Below are positions 1-12,413 of a DNA stretch of 43,132 nucleotides, one piece after another. The notes beneath the pieces are model-generated. The model had not been told where the DNA came from and did no database searches. It saw nothing but the letters and a program-made list of their open reading frames with translations. The position numbers and the translations under genes are program-made. How positions within the stretch are numbered: position 1 is the first letter of the stretch; the number at the start of each line of letters is the position of its first letter. Source of the stretch: Saccoglossus kowalevskii (Eukaryota; Hemichordata; Enteropneusta; Harrimaniidae); the NCBI RefSeq assembly GCF_000003605.2, contig NW_003126883.1:1243611-1286742 (forward strand). The letters run 5' to 3'.

Positions 1-17
1 GGTATAATGTACACTAC

Positions 18-115
18 CTGTCCCATCCTATATCTTCTATCTGTTGTATAAGATGAGTGTATAATCTTGGCATCTCTCCTGTAGTGACCATGCTTTCAGA
101 CTCCAGCATTTTCTC
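18..115 (-). CDS. FANCL: FANCL coding exon 4
   Basis: This 98-nt exon starts in phase 0 (EKMLESES) and runs through LYTHLIQQIEDIGWD plus two bases of the next codon. Human FANCL has FYSSLIEEIGTLGWDK here (recalled). The acceptor is a TTTCATTTTCAG tract. The donor is GACAG then GTAGTG, slightly off consensus but in the expected place relative to the W-D-K/R position. The exon starts the central UBC-like region that binds FA substrates. The next exon lies outside the window. Confidence 0.9.
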
Positions 116-1759
116 CTGAAAATGAAAAGACAGGTCCCTCTTTTTTTAAAATCAAGTATACCGCTGAAAACAGGAACTAACTCGTACATTATGTTAATTT
201 AAGCCAGTTAACATTCCCTGTCAATCACAGACCATAATGTAATGAGTAGTGTTCCTGGGTTGGACATGTCCGAGATATGGTTCCATATGGGTGGACGGAG
301 CGCAAAATACTAGTCCCCAATTTCTGACTAAAATTCTCAAGAAACAAGTTTCAGTCTGCCTGAACACTGCCTAATCCTCAGCTCATCTATATTCAACATG
401 TATTCATAGAGGGCAGTGTTTTAAAATTGCAGTAGAAATTATGACAGGTGTTCAAATGCTAATTGTCAGAAGTTCTTGCCATAACTATTTATAGCTTCCA
501 CAGTAAAAAAAAGAAAATGATCACCAGTCGGACCATTAACAAAAAAATAATGTGCCCCTGTAACATACTTTCCCGATCATAAGCCCAGGGGCCTCAACAC
601 CTAAAATCGGGGGAAGTAAAGGGTGGGCTTATACCCAATGATTACCTCAGGTAAGATGATTTTTGTTGTTGGTTTAACATTGTAACCATCTTACCACTCA
701 TGAAAAAAATATCTAAATTACATCTTTCATTTGCCATGTAGAAAACAAATTGCAAAATTAGTAGTCATTGATTCCCGCAACACTTTTACAATGAAGAAAC
801 AAAAATGTTCATAAAAATACACACATTTTATAGCAATACGATTTTGGAAGGGTCTGTGAGAAAAACGAGAAGGCAAGATCTTTATCAATATCTTCGCTGT
901 GGGATGTAAACTCTCGATGCAAAATTATTTGACCTGAAACAACATCCATTGACCTAACAGGTCAAGTCTTTCATTAACCAATATGCTGTGTCCTATTGAC
1001 AAAATTTTTAGATTAACCACGATGTAAATTGTTTAAAGCAATCCGAAACTGAATTAACAAATGTTAAAAATGTGATCTTTTAGCACCAATTTTGACCAAA
1101 AAAAAAGTAATTTTTTCCCTAAAAACTGGTGATTCGCAATTTTTCAAAGGTAAAATGAATGTGGAGGTAGTATTTAACATCTTTCACGGTAAATAACATG
1201 TCACATACAAAAATAGTTTGCTCGTTCACACCCCATTCATGATTGTCTCAATGGACATGATTATTCAGAAAAGTAAAACTATGTTCAATGACCAGGTTTC
1301 ACGACTTGACGGACACATTTTTGGCATTTCAAAAGCTACCATTCAAAGAGATATGATTATTTCTGAGCTGAGCAAATAACAGTATAGAAAGGGTGCAAAC
1401 TTTGTTGCATACGTTCGTCATGCACTTTGAAATCATTACGAATTTTCCCATAAAAGCATGAACCGAACTACTCTACCAATCATGATTTTTATTCAATGAA
1501 ATACACTTTTTACATGCATATTTTAATACATGTCGTCATGTTTTTTTCATTACCAAGTTTGAAAAATTGGCAAAAAACATTGAGGACATTTTTGTGTTTT
1601 TTTCTTATTTTTTGGAACCAAAATGTTATCAATCCAAAACAAACTGATGCTTTAATGGCTTTTCAGCAACTTGGAACATATCATTTTGCTTTTGAACACG
1701 ACTCCAGTCAGAATATTAATACAAACAAATCTGCACGAGATTGAGAAAGATAGACTCAC
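116..1759 (-). other. FANCL intron 3
   Basis: AT-rich intron with no further exon-like segment seen. Positions 556-622 hold a small hairpin relic: CTTTCCCGATCATAAGCCC at one end is answered by AAAATCGGGGGAAGTA at the other. It resembles the left end of the element at 25525. The 82-codon plus-strand ORF at 1496-1744 is AT-rich and overlaps FANCL exon 3 in antisense, so I do not call it a gene. Confidence 0.7.
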
Positions 1760-1877
1760 AATGGTAATTTTCAATTCAACTAAAAATGTCTGTAAATCTG
1801 GACTCTGTTGAATTCTTTGACACACCACATCCTTGCATCCATGCAGAAGTTGCTGCAATTTCCAACCACATAATACT
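1760..1877 (-). CDS. FANCL: FANCL coding exon 3
   Basis: This 118-nt exon completes the split Arg codon and encodes VLCGWKLQQLLHGC through QQSPDLQTFLVELKITI. The human counterpart reads LLCSWQL, then HSPDLMSF, then MELK (recalled). The acceptor is GGTTTAG followed by AG; of the two adjacent AGs, the first (exon start at 1877) keeps the frame and restores the conserved Arg. The donor is ATT then GTGAGT, in phase 0. It encodes the end of the ELF domain and the linker. Confidence 0.94.
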
Positions 1878-2059
1878 CTAAACCAGACAAAAATAGACAG
1901 CATGGTTATAAGCAGAGGAGAAACATGCGATTTAGTGATTACAATGTAGGTAGAAATTAAAAACAAAACAAAAGCAACTTCAAGTCATATGATACATATT
2001 CTGGGGGTACCCTATATAAATGTTCATTGTATGTACTAAGATAGACAATAGCTGTCCAT

Positions 2060-2310
2060 GTACAACCAAGATCTGGTCTAGAATGGCAGAAATGCTTGAA
2101 TTTGATGAATATTAACATTAAATTGGCTGCCATTCAGCCATCTTAGATCAGAACATGAAATGAATGGACATGCATTTGTATACCAAGATGTAAGATAGAT
2201 GTGTGAAGTTTGATCGGCCAGACATGTCCAAGATAGAGCTGTACACACACTCATGCAAACTGAAGTCAATCTATAAGTCCTCGTTTTTGAACTGTGTTCG
2301 AACGGGAACA
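2060..2310 (-). repeat. Family-2 hairpin repeat, old copy in FANCL intron 2
   Basis: Read on the minus strand, it starts with a degenerate hairpin (TTCCCGTTCGAAC, then GTTCAAAAACGAGGACTT; about 2275-2310). The stretch after it resembles the part of the 42.3-43.1 kb repeat that reads roughly ATCTTGGACATG, GGCCGATC, then AAACTTCACACAT. It ends near a mutated AAGATGGCTGAATGGCAGCC. The short minus-strand ORF here (2078-2311) is repeat-derived. Confidence 0.7.
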
Positions 2311-3275
2311 AGTAAGTAAGTGTTATCTCTAAATGAAATTGTATATGGTTAACAATAAGTGCCCTTGCATATTTGCTATTAGTCAGAACAAATTCAATTG
2401 ACTACAGTAAATGAGATGGACAATATGCGACTTCCATACTTTTGCTATATATTGTGATTTCTGGGATGTCAATGACGTTTTTACCACATATGTCACATTG
2501 TAAGGTTTTGAATATTTATTTATTTATTCAAGTGACAGTATGCAACATATATTACAGAATACTGTAACAATATGGTAACATACACAATGTGCATTCAGTA
2601 AAATGACATGGCCTTATTTATAGTACTATAAGTCAACAAAAAGAATGTTTCCCACAAAAGTATTTAGACAAATGCACATACTGGGTGTTTGCATTAAATT
2701 TAGATTGAATAGCATGACATGAATAATTCCAAATTCTTGAATTGATAGTGTTTGTGAGTTTATCATTTATCATTTACACAAGGTCAAAAAAAGTGGACAG
2801 ATTTTGAGCAGTGCACTGCTTGTTCGTGTTTCTATATTGTGGTGTGCACAATCCCTTCAAATAAAAGTGCCATCATCTTTCAACTAACACGTACACCATT
2901 CTGCCCAAGCAACAAAAACTAGCATGGCTATAGAGTAATATTTTCATATTTTGGATGTACTATTTTGGGAGTTGAAAACCTACCGGTATATTACAGTCAT
3001 CTTTACTCCCCTTTTCACTTCATTTTATCTGCTAAAATCAATTTCTCAGCTGTCTTGTATAGTTTTAGCTATGCTTTTTATATGCTTTTTGTACCCACCA
3101 CACTCACTCTATTTTAAAAACTGTTTCAAAAATGCCACTACTTCTTCCGGTGTCTTTTGTTTTTTTATAGTTATGTCATACCCTCACCTGTAGATAGGGG
3201 TTAGGTATGCGCAAAAAGAATTACATCGCTTCTGACTATAATTCAGAATTCAGGAATTGAACCAAATCATCTTAC

Positions 3276-3334
3276 CTTGCATTTTTGAGTTGTTTATTTG
3301 GAGGTAGTTCAACTTTGAGGTGAAAATCTCTTCC
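3276..3334 (-). CDS. FANCL: FANCL coding exon 2
   Basis: This 59-nt exon encodes GRDFHLKVELPPNKQLKNA plus the first two bases of an Arg codon. Human FANCL has GRDFHLRIVLPEDLQLKNAR at this position (recalled). The acceptor is a clean T-rich tract ending TTTTTTGCAG, and the donor is a consensus GCAAG then GTAAGA. It belongs to the N-terminal ELF domain, an E2-like fold that binds ubiquitin in known FANCL structures. The exon starts in phase 0 and ends in phase 2, compatible with both neighbours. Confidence 0.95.
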
Positions 3335-5869
3335 CTGCAAAAAAAACCATATAAAAAAACAATCAAAGCTTAGAAATAAGTATGATTGAATGTAGACTGA
3401 AATAACTATGGTCATACAAGACCAAAATAATCTGCCAATTACGAATTGCAATACAACAGATCCCAAGAATGACAAAAACATGGATATTGTAAGTTTTTCT
3501 AAAATTAATCAAATCCTGATAATAATAATAATTCTACAAATGTATATTCAAACAAATGTCTGTATAATAAAAACTGTAAATGTTCTGTAGACTCAATAGA
3601 GAAGGAACACAATTTACAGTACACATCCAAAGAACAGAAAATCATGGCCCTCACAAAATATGTGATAAGTATTATCAATTTTTCAAATCATATTTATGAA
3701 ATTTTAACAATTCAGTAAAAACTATAGACTTTCGGTTTTTATGCAATAAACATAATTATATAGACATTTGGAAAGTTTGTCATTTGTCACCTAAATATTT
3801 GTTAATATTTTTTTCAAAATGTATTGACAAATATTTCAAGAGTCCATAGAAATACAGTATGCCAATCTGGATTTTAGGAAAATTGTTTAAAAATGTTAAT
3901 TATATCTTAATATGTCACTCCTTAACTGAATATTTTTTACTATAATTGATGTTTGATACTCCAAACAGTAGACAAAATCAGATTATCATTTATCATAAAC
4001 TAAATATGTTGCGTGACATTCAGTTTAAATAGTGTTTACTTATTGTAGGTTATAAACCATAAGCCGATTATTGTTCTATTAATTAAAACGAAACAGTATT
4101 TTATTATAATAGCTGTGTGGATGGGATTTCAGATCATTATTCATTATTTTTATTTGGGAACTATTTACTTGTGCCGGGAGCACTCCGCGGAGAAGACAAG
4201 AAGGCACGATTGGCGACACAATGTGTGAGAGTCATAGCCGAAAACTAGATGACAAATCAAGTCCGGGAGTCCACATATGTAGTACACCTGAAGTAATAGC
4301 GTTTTCAAGCTCACTTGGAAGAAGTTTCATCCTGTTTAAGAGATAACTAAAAGGAATCGTCATACATCCTGAAGTCAGTAACTGTGAATACAACTCTCCG
4401 TAGGTGAATGTCCCATGATGCATCGCGAGGAGAGCTAAACATGGCCGCCTCCATGCTACGCTAGCATGTTGTGCGATTGATTGAACTTGTCACGTAAATC
4501 ATTAAGCTGACGTCCTGTTCTTCGTTAATCAGGGATCACAAGCAACCTATTCTCGCCTAACAACTGACTGCTGTTTCTGATGCCTGTCAGTGAGTATGAT
4601 TAATGAAAGCCTTTGCGAATATCCATGAACGTGGAGCTACGCTAATTCATAGCAACCGAATCAAACCAAACCAACATATAGATACATGTTAGTAACATTG
4701 GCCTATCAACTCTGAATTCAGACGAGTCGTGAACACCGTTAGTCTGTGCCGTGAGCTACAATATCCAGTCGTGTGTCGTAACTGATCTATGACACGTGTG
4801 TGTTTCTTTCGTACTACTACTACGTTGTTTAGAACACCAAAGTGAAGCGTCGGTGAGCCTTCTATAACCAAAACACTGATTGAACTCTCTCTGTAATATC
4901 CCACCATGCAATTGTAATGAGTTATTACATTTATTTGTGTGATTTTTGTTTTGGATCTCTTGTATAATATTCAAGCTGATCAATACTGTGACCTTGTCAT
5001 TGAGTGATTATTGTATTGTTATCACTTTATAAGTTTAGCTAATATCTTTGTAGTGTGTTACCATGGCTGTAGGCCTGGGCAATTAATAAGGTGTAGCATT
5101 TATTGTAATTATATCACACTGCTAAGTGCTGATCATTTGAACCGGTTTGTGTAAATTACATAGGGTTTTGCTCCTTCTCATATTTTGACGTATTATCATT
5201 TGTTGGTACTCGCAAAGTACGGGTCAACTCAATTTGTACTGATTTTATTCATGCTCCCTTTGTCGAACGTGTGAGCAACCCTTACATGTATGTAGTTTGA
5301 AATCTTGCATGGTCTAACATTGCTATTCCTTAGCATTGACTATATCCAATTGTTAGTGCGCCCTCTATTATAATTGAGGAATTATTGTTATTCTCTGCCA
5401 GTGTATACTTGGGCATTGCATTCGTTATTGTGTAAAAGATAATACATTTGTTGAAGCGATAGATATCACTCTGCATCTTAATTTGTTGTATGTTGTGAGA
5501 CCGACGGGACATCTGGCAGACGTACCCCTGGTAAATTGTACTCGTGCTAGTCTATTTTGAGAGGGACTTATATTGTCGTTTCATTCTGACCTCTCTGTAA
5601 AATGGTAACATATGCACCAAAACATCCAATGCACATGCATATACGAGAATTTCATTGTTTCATCAAACAAATACACATATGTGTGCTACAAGAACTGTGA
5701 TTCAGTTCATCATAATCACAGTCTAATATATCCACCGGTATATAGAATATCAAATAAAACACTGAAAAATACATGTCCTCATCCACATTGCATCTTTAGT
5801 TTTCAGTAAAAAGAATACAATATAAGGTGCATGTAAAAAAATCATGTGATAGAGAAGACATAAACTTAC
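3335..5869 (-). other. FANCL intron 1 with a CpG-rich block
   Basis: Most of this intron is AT-rich and unremarkable. The exception is about 4155-4880, where CpG dinucleotides are frequent (GCCGGGAGCACTCCGCGG, GCATCGCG, CATGGCCGCC, GTCGTGTGTCGTAAC). The flanks are CpG-poor. Three short overlapping ORFs sit in the block; none resembles a protein I know. It could be an alternative promoter, an enhancer or an old insertion. Confidence 0.5.
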
Positions 5870-5962
5870 AGACACCGTTATGAATCCTTCATATTGAGTT
5901 TTACATTTATCTTGTGGAATCAAGTGTGGACAAATAGACATTATACTTCTTGGAGTTACCAT
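5870..5962 (-). CDS. FANCL: FANCL coding exon 1 (start codon exon)
   Basis: This exon encodes residues 1-31, beginning MVTPRSIM and ending YEGFITVS. The CPHLIPQDKCKT stretch corresponds to CPLLLPQNRSKT of human FANCL (recalled). The ATG at 5962-5960 is the only usable start, because an in-frame TGA lies seven codons upstream (5983-5981). The exon ends at a strong donor, TCT then GTAAGT, in phase 0, which matches the phase-0 start of exon 2. A possible acceptor (TGTCAG) sits just upstream at 5985-5990, so the leader may be spliced from an unseen 5' UTR exon. That part is inference, as the polypyrimidine tract is weak. Confidence 0.93.
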
Positions 5963-5984
5963 GATGATATAGTTTGGTGGTCAA

Positions 5985-6466
5985 CTGACAAAATTTTCAT
6001 TCTAGTACAAAAAGAACAATAGTATAATTACGTGAAATGTTTCACACTTCAGAATATTGTAGCAGAGCATGAAAATATTTTTGATTCTGATAAAATCCAT
6101 GATAATGAGAAACATTGTTGATACCACTTGCTCAGAACATAAAATCTTAATTTGTTTTTATCTATTTTTTTGTTTTGCTTCAAAATTTTTATTCTGTGAA
6201 TCTTTTTGCCTCCATCAAAAGATAATACTTGATATAGAAATATTGCTGGGTATAATATTAAATGTATTAAGTGAAATCTAACTCTTTTACACAGCTTAAG
6301 TTACCTTCCCACTGCAAGCATGTATAACAAGCAGAACACCTTCCACTGATTATTGTGACAATGATGATAAATGATTTGAAGTACCTTGTAGATATTTACT
6401 ACCTTATACTAAAATATGTTTGGATATTTAGATATTCACCCAAAGAGTTCATAATATGTATAAACA
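5985..6466. other. Intergenic, upstream of FANCL
   Basis: AT-rich sequence with no recognisable gene, repeat or core promoter motif. It may contain the FANCL 5' leader or promoter, but nothing in it proves this. Confidence 0.4.
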
Positions 6467-7612
6467 AGCAGCCTGTCGGCTGAGATAGCTCCGCTGTTAG
6501 CAATGCACATTTCAATTAAAGAACTGAAGATATCATTAGAAAATGAACAATATGTATAGTATCAAAGCAAAGGACCTTGCTGTTTTCAACAAGAATTCAA
6601 AAATATCACTTTTCACCAAAAATGACAAAAATAATCATCAAAATTAAGTAATTGAAGATATCACCACGAAATTAACAAGGTCCACATGTAATACCTATAT
6701 ATGTAATATAAAAGCAATCAGACTTGCGGTTTTTAACAAGAAGTCGAAAATCTCACTTTTTACCAAAAATGACAAAAATATTCACCAAAATTAAAGATAT
6801 CATTACAAAATGAACAAATCTGAGAGAGGTCCACATGTAGTACCTATGTATGTAATATAAAAGCATTTGGACTTGCGGTTTTCAACAAGAAGTTGAAAAT
6901 ATCACTTTTTACCAAAAATGACAAAAATATTCACCAAAATTAGAGAATTAAAGATATCATTACAAAATGAACAAATCTGAGACAGGTCCACTTGTAGTAC
7001 CTATGTATGTAATATCAAAGCAATTGGACTTGCGGTTTTTAACAAGAAGTTGAAAATATCACTTTTTACCAAAAATACCAAAAATATTTACCAAAATTAG
7101 AGAATTGAAGATATCATTACAAAATGAACAAATCTGAGAGAGGTCCACATGTAGTACCTATATATGTAATATCAAAGCAATTGAACTTGCGGTTTTTAAC
7201 AAGAAGTCGAAAATATCACTTTTTACCAAAAATATTCACCAAAACTAGAGAACTAAAGATATCATTACAAAATGAACAAATCTGAGAGAGTTCCACATGT
7301 AGTACCTATATATGTAATATCAAAGCAATTGGACTTGCGGTTTTTAACAAGAAGTCGAAAATATCACTTTTTACTAAAAATGACAAATATATTCACCAAA
7401 ATTAGAGAATTAAAGATATCATTACAAAATGAACAAATCTAAGAGAGGTCTACCCAAGGTACATATACACCAAGTATCAAAGCATTCAGGCTTGTAGTTT
7501 TCAAGAAGAAGTCAAAAAAGTAAAACATTGACACGAACGACGGACGCCAGACGACGCCGACGGACAATAACTCATATGATATGCTCCGCTCGACAAAGTC
7601 GACAGCGGAGCT
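6467..7612 (-). mobile_element. Family-1 hairpin element with about six tandem core units (copy A)
   Basis: The plus-strand left end reads AGCAGCCTGTCGGCTGAGAT then AGCTCCGCTGTT. The right end is a hairpin at 7582-7612 (AGCTCCGC-type stem, inner stem CGAC/GTCG) ending GACAGCGGAGCT. Between them are repeated units of about 145-158 bp, recognisable by ACTTGCGGTTTTTAACAAG (near 6720, 6865, 7025, 7185 and 7330) followed by ACTTTTTACCAAAAATGAC. Next to the hairpin is a GACG-rich stretch. There is no coding capacity, so it must be non-autonomous. It shares layout with pearl/Tsp and Helentron-associated elements; that assignment is inference. Confidence 0.85.
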
Positions 7613-8004
7613 AACAAAGTTGTTTTACAGATCTCAACAAATACTGAGATTTTAAGATCGATTTTTGATGTGAAAAATATTTGCTTTTAATTGAAGATAA
7701 TTCTGCACTATGCCAGCTTAGAACATCATCCCACAACTTTCGGGTTGAATCTGATCGTAAATTAAACATACAGAGGATTATGAGAATTGGTAAATTATGT
7801 AATTTAGGGTTGGTTGAGGATGTTTTCCATGTTATGAAAATCTTGGAAAAAAATATTCACCTATATTCTATCAGTCAAATCAGACATATAACGCAGTTTG
7901 ACAACTTATCTATAAGTTCAAATTTCAAAATTTGTATTCTTAGGTTCTAAACAGAGAAAATCCAGTTAACCAGTTGTGACTTGTAGGTTCAATGATTAAT
8001 TAAA
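7613..8004. other. Intergenic spacer
   Basis: AT-rich sequence between a family-1 element and the giant inverted repeat. An 89-codon open frame (7681-7950, opening on a TTG rather than an ATG) has no family signature I recognise and poor coding character. It is not called as a gene. Confidence 0.4.
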
Positions 8005-9789
8005 GGACTCCCTCTGTATTTTTGATTTATTGTACCATAGGCCTGAGGTCATTGTACTGAATAAATTCATATCAAATCCCCACTTCCAGTCCAGTTAGAC
8101 TTAAAATACACCATGAATATTCACTTTTGAGATATAATTTTTAGTATGTGTTGGTTCTTGAATATTTCAGCTTCGTCGTTCTGTACTTCGTTCAGTAATT
8201 TAGAATCCCAAATTGCATAAAAATAGTTTTGCAATTTTGACATGGAAAATGCCTAGGGTAAATTATTTGCTGAGGGACGGCCGCTTAGGTATGTGCACTT
8301 GCAGCACATGAACCTAAAAGCGTTAGGTAATCAAACAAGAAAATGATGTTTACATAAAGTACGTTCAAGGTCTTCACTTTTTCATAGCATAAAAATGATT
8401 TACACCCTCGCTTATTGTGACACCCTAAAATCGAATCATTTCCATTTCCCTCAAAAGTCAACAATGGTTTAGTGCCCTATTTTACGCTACGTCTCAAAAC
8501 ACTTTTTTATGCTTCACATGTTTATTTGCCTTCAATTACGTTTTGGTGGTTGTCACTGTCATTCGTGGAATCTTGTCGATAACACTTTGGTTCCAATTCA
8601 CGTAGCTAAGGAAATTCAAAAAAATGAATTGCAAATTTTTACCTTTGTTGCCATGTTCACGATTCACTTCCCAGATCTTTGTTTCCCGAGCACCTCGAAT
8701 AATAATAAATCTAATAAAATAATCTAACCGCTGGGCTAAATTAATGACATAACCAAAAATTCATATCAGATTGGGGGAAAATCGTTCGTTTTTGGAACCG
8801 CAAGGGCGATAAGACTAGACTTTCAAAGATACAGGTCATTTCAAACCAACAGTTTCTTTTGTTTTGAGTTTGTTGTTAGCCAGGAACATAACCCACCATT
8901 TTGGTTAATATAGAACATGTTCTATTCATGGATTTTGATGTGCCAGCCCATAGACATGTATTTTTAAGGTCTATGGCCAATCGAGCAATTTTAACAATTT
9001 CTTAATGTAACATATCTTATATGAATATTTATACTACAATTTTATGTTTCTGAACAATCCGATATTTATGCTGGAGCATACAGTACAATGAACAGTCCTG
9101 GATACGATATATTACAAAATGCAAATAGAATACCTATTTAACCATTGTTGATTTTGCACGAAAGTCAACGAACACAAAACAAATGACTGACAACAATCGC
9201 CAAGCACACTACACAGTGTAGTCTAATCAGCAAAAAATAGATACTATGGACCCCATGAAAATGAAAATGTAAATATAAAATAAATGTCAGTGAATACAAT
9301 ATTTGTTTTTAAAAATACTGCATCACCATGGATCTCCGCCAGTTGTGAACTTTAAATCTCATTTTAATGATTACCGCATAAAGTTACACAGGGGAAATGC
9401 CTCATGGAATGGAAATATAATGCTTTCTTTTGTCCAGGTTATATGATAAATTTGTTGATTGTGTATGTATTAAAATATGCAATCATAGTACACATGCAAA
9501 GTAAACAAAATTGTGTGAATTTGTATTGGTTGTGGAATTTCCAAGCCAGTTCATAAAATTCTAAATAACGTTTTCTCATTCAGTGTGTATCATTTATGCA
9601 TATAATTACATATTTCATATACTTTGTATTATCTATGTTAATGTATTAATATTTAAATGCAGATCATTCCAAAAGTAATAAACAATATTTTGCATAATCC
9701 CTTTACAATCAGTCTAGTCTACATAGTATGAAAAGACAAGTTTCTGCCACTCACCGCAAAAGCCACTCACCGCGAAAGCTACAAGTGTG

Positions 9790-10765
9790 GCAAATAAAAT
9801 ATACCGGTATATTACATTTAGCCACATTAGATTTCAGATAGCACATTGGCTAGCCCAGGTTATGGGCAGCACTAACAATGGTTTGGCCATAAATCTTGAA
9901 ATATTAGAGCAATGCATCATCGCAAACCATGCCCTCTTTCAGCAACTGTTGGTTGCCTCCAACATCACAAACCTCGCCCACTTTCGGCAACTGATGGTTG
10001 TCTCTAAGAAAAGTGGGGCGAAAAAAATACTCTGGCGGGCAAGAATGCTTTGAGTGGGGCGGAAAAAAGAAAATGTAGCAATGAAGCTATAAGTACATGA
10101 TCATTTTTTTAGTGAAGTGACAGGGACGGATAGTTCTACTTAATGTGTCATTGATTTTCTGCAAATTATACATTGTTGAAATTCAACTTTCAGTTTTTAT
10201 ATTTTACATTTTTGTTGACACTACTGTATTATAAGCTTCTGTACTGATTTTGGATTACCGGTACCTACCGTATTATGTTAGTGTGTTTAGGCAATGAATA
10301 TCCACCACAGATGACGGGCTGTACTTCAGTGTAACTGCATTACTTCTGGGCTAAGAAAGTAACACTGTGGTCAGACCCCTTTCAGCGATAAAGGCAAAAA
10401 AAAAAACATATTATAAAAATTCATTTTAAGTTTTTATTCTGTTAACATAATACATTGGAGTGGTACACTCATGTACTTTTTTGTTTGTTGTTTCAAAAGA
10501 GATTTTTTGTCTTTGCTGTACTTTATCTTGAAAGGCATCAGTGCTCATATCTTATCAGCTGTGTGTAAAATACAAACAGATATCTTATTAGGAAGTGGCC
10601 CAACTCAAAACTATTTACCCTCAGTTCAGTTATGTTTGTTAATCCTGAGTATTAATGAGAATCATTCATGGGGTGTACACTGGGTAAACAAAAACTTGAA
10701 TATTTGTTTGCACACAAGAAAAAAACAGTTAACTTGTACAAAATTGTTTTTTTCAATAAATTAGT
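9790..10765. other. Loop of the giant inverted repeat
   Basis: Unique sequence of about 1 kb between the arms. It is bordered by copies of the motif GCCACTCACCGCGAAAGC (left, twice, one imperfect) and its reverse complement (right, twice). It holds two short open frames (9787-10053, 88 codons; 10471-10764, 97 codons), neither resembling a known protein. A related pair, GGTTGCCTCC and GGTTGTCTCT, sits around 9950-10000. Confidence 0.5.
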
Positions 10766-11124
10766 AGCTTCGCGATGAGTGGCTTTCGTGGTGAGTGGCT
10801 TTCATACTAACTGGTCCTTTTACCAGAGTTAAGAATTAATGTTGTATGTATATATGGTGCTAATTTGGGAATACCATCTTTGGAACTGTTAATTTGCCCT
10901 TATGTATAACTCATTGAGTAATGAAATAAAGAAATGTATACATGTATATATTTTAATTATTAATAAAACTGATTAAAATTGAAGGAAATTATAAAATAAA
11001 ATATTCCATCAGTGCCACTTCTCGATGGGTGTATTTCGCAGTCAGTGTTATTAAAGAAAATATTTGCTCACAATCTTATAAACTGACTTGGCAATTCCCA
11101 CTACCAATAAGATATGTGTACTTA

Positions 11125-12413
11125 CAATCAAACCTGTCTATAAAGGACAGTCAGTAGACTGAGCCAAACTGTCCGTTATAGACATGTGGTCTTTATATGG
11201 AGGTGGCCTAATTCATTCATTCAATCATGAATATTAATTAGGGCGGGGATTTTAAGGGAGATCATAAGCTAAACAAAAAAGCAAACCTACACATTGTACA
11301 ATAAATAGGTCTTTTTTATTAAAAGTCACTCATTTTCAACTGGATAATTAAACAGCTTTACTTTTTTTACTAATTTTTTACAAATTATATCATGTAAATT
11401 CACTGGAACCAAGTGATTCTGCCCATGGATTCATTCGTGTATTTAATGCACAAGAACGATTGTCAACGATCAGCCGCATTGCGTTCCAGCTCGGTCTTTC
11501 ACACTCATGACATGCAGTCTTATTCTCTTACACATACTACTATTCCATCCCAGGTGGTAATCAGTCCCATCGTTAGTAGTGTAGATTGTACACTGTGACA
11601 AAATGCAACGGCAAAGTCGCAGTGTTTGAAAAAACAAACCAATAAGCATTAAAAATGAAGAAGCATTGGTAATAAACAAAATTTACCAAACTTATAACGA
11701 TTGCTCCAACTCTCGGTGTTGAATCAAAAATTCAAACGAACCTGAAATGAACCACGAAGATCGTACACGCAATTTTACATTTATTTGTTGCAAGCATCGA
11801 CGTGTCAAAACTGCCCAAACAAAACGACTTTTTCCCGATTGCAAATTATTGATATTACCTTTTATAAGAAAGATGATCAAAATAGAAAATATCTTTCGTT
11901 GAGAATGACCCTGAGATGACCCCTCAGTAACAATACGTTTTGCCCATGCGCTAACATAATTTATAACAATCAACAACAAACAACATGGCGGCAAAGATAG
12001 GTCGGATCTTGTGATGAAAACAAAATAAACGAATGTTTTTTTATTTTGTTTGGATATTTCATGTCGACAAGGTAAATAAAACATCTCTCATTTAATAAAA
12101 CTGGTTCATTTTTCGATTAGCCCTAAAGATTGCACACTCGATAATCTGAACGTAACATGTGGCCACTTTCCTGTTAGCGATTCGCAAGAAGCTATTGACT
12201 TTTTGCTGAGAACGTCTGATGAAAATGTTGGTGGCCGTTATACAAAGGTTCAAGTGTGAATAGGTCTACAATAGGGTGGTCGCTGGTCGCGTTGGACAGG
12301 TGGTCGCTATATCCAGTGTCTTTATTGTGTAAATTGCGAAGGGACTGTACTAAGGTGGTCGCTATGAGCAGGTGGCCGCTCTGCACAGGTGGTCGTTAAC
12401 ACAGGTTTGACTG
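11125..12413. mobile_element. Pogo/Tigger-like DNA transposon, non-autonomous
   Basis: The ends are inverted: CAATCAAACCTGTCTATAAA on the left and, read inward from the right, CAGTCAAACCTGTGTTAACG. TA dinucleotides flank both sides (11123-11124 and 12414-12415), the target preference of Tc1/mariner and pogo elements. Subterminal GGTGGTCGCT-type repeats sit near the right end. No DDE transposase is readable. The 130-codon minus ORF inside (11692-12084) has no recognisable catalytic motif. Deleting the element rejoins the arm of the surrounding inverted repeat, which confirms the borders. Confidence 0.85.

Larger units (their letters stand above)
18..5962 (-). other. FANCL: FANCL gene, 5' part (coding exons 1-4 and introns 1-3)
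   Basis: FANCL is the RING-type E3 ubiquitin ligase of the Fanconi anaemia core complex. It monoubiquitinates FANCD2 and FANCI with the E2 UBE2T during interstrand crosslink repair in the nucleus. Four exons join in frame (93, 59, 118 and 98 nt; junction phases 0, 2, 0, 2) to give residues 1-122. These cover the N-terminal ELF region and the start of the central UBC-like double-RWD region. The C-terminal RING lies beyond the window's left edge. The identification rests on peptides that line up in order with vertebrate FANCL: YEGFI, GRDFHLK, QLKNAR, LCGWKL, SPDL, ELK and IGWD. Introns are 2535, 1398 and 1644 nt. The gene runs head to head with GCH1, with a repeat-filled gap of about 17 kb. I infer that the gene is intact, because no exon contains a stop or frameshift. 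Confidence 0.95.

Noticed and set aside
4232..4454. Minus-strand ORFs in the CpG-rich block (starting at 4423 or 4454) as a first exon spliced to 3276-3334
   Set aside because: The exon at 3276-3334 joins in phase 0 to 5870-5962, giving conserved FANCL sequence. The 4.4-kb frames match nothing and most donors give the wrong phase.
6467..7612. Tandem units as a CRISPR array
   Set aside because: Units are about 150 bp, diverged, without short identical repeats and unique spacers, and the genome is animal.
11692..12084. 130-codon minus ORF inside the pogo-like element as transposase
   Set aside because: No CENP-B-type helix-turn-helix or DDE motifs could be read.
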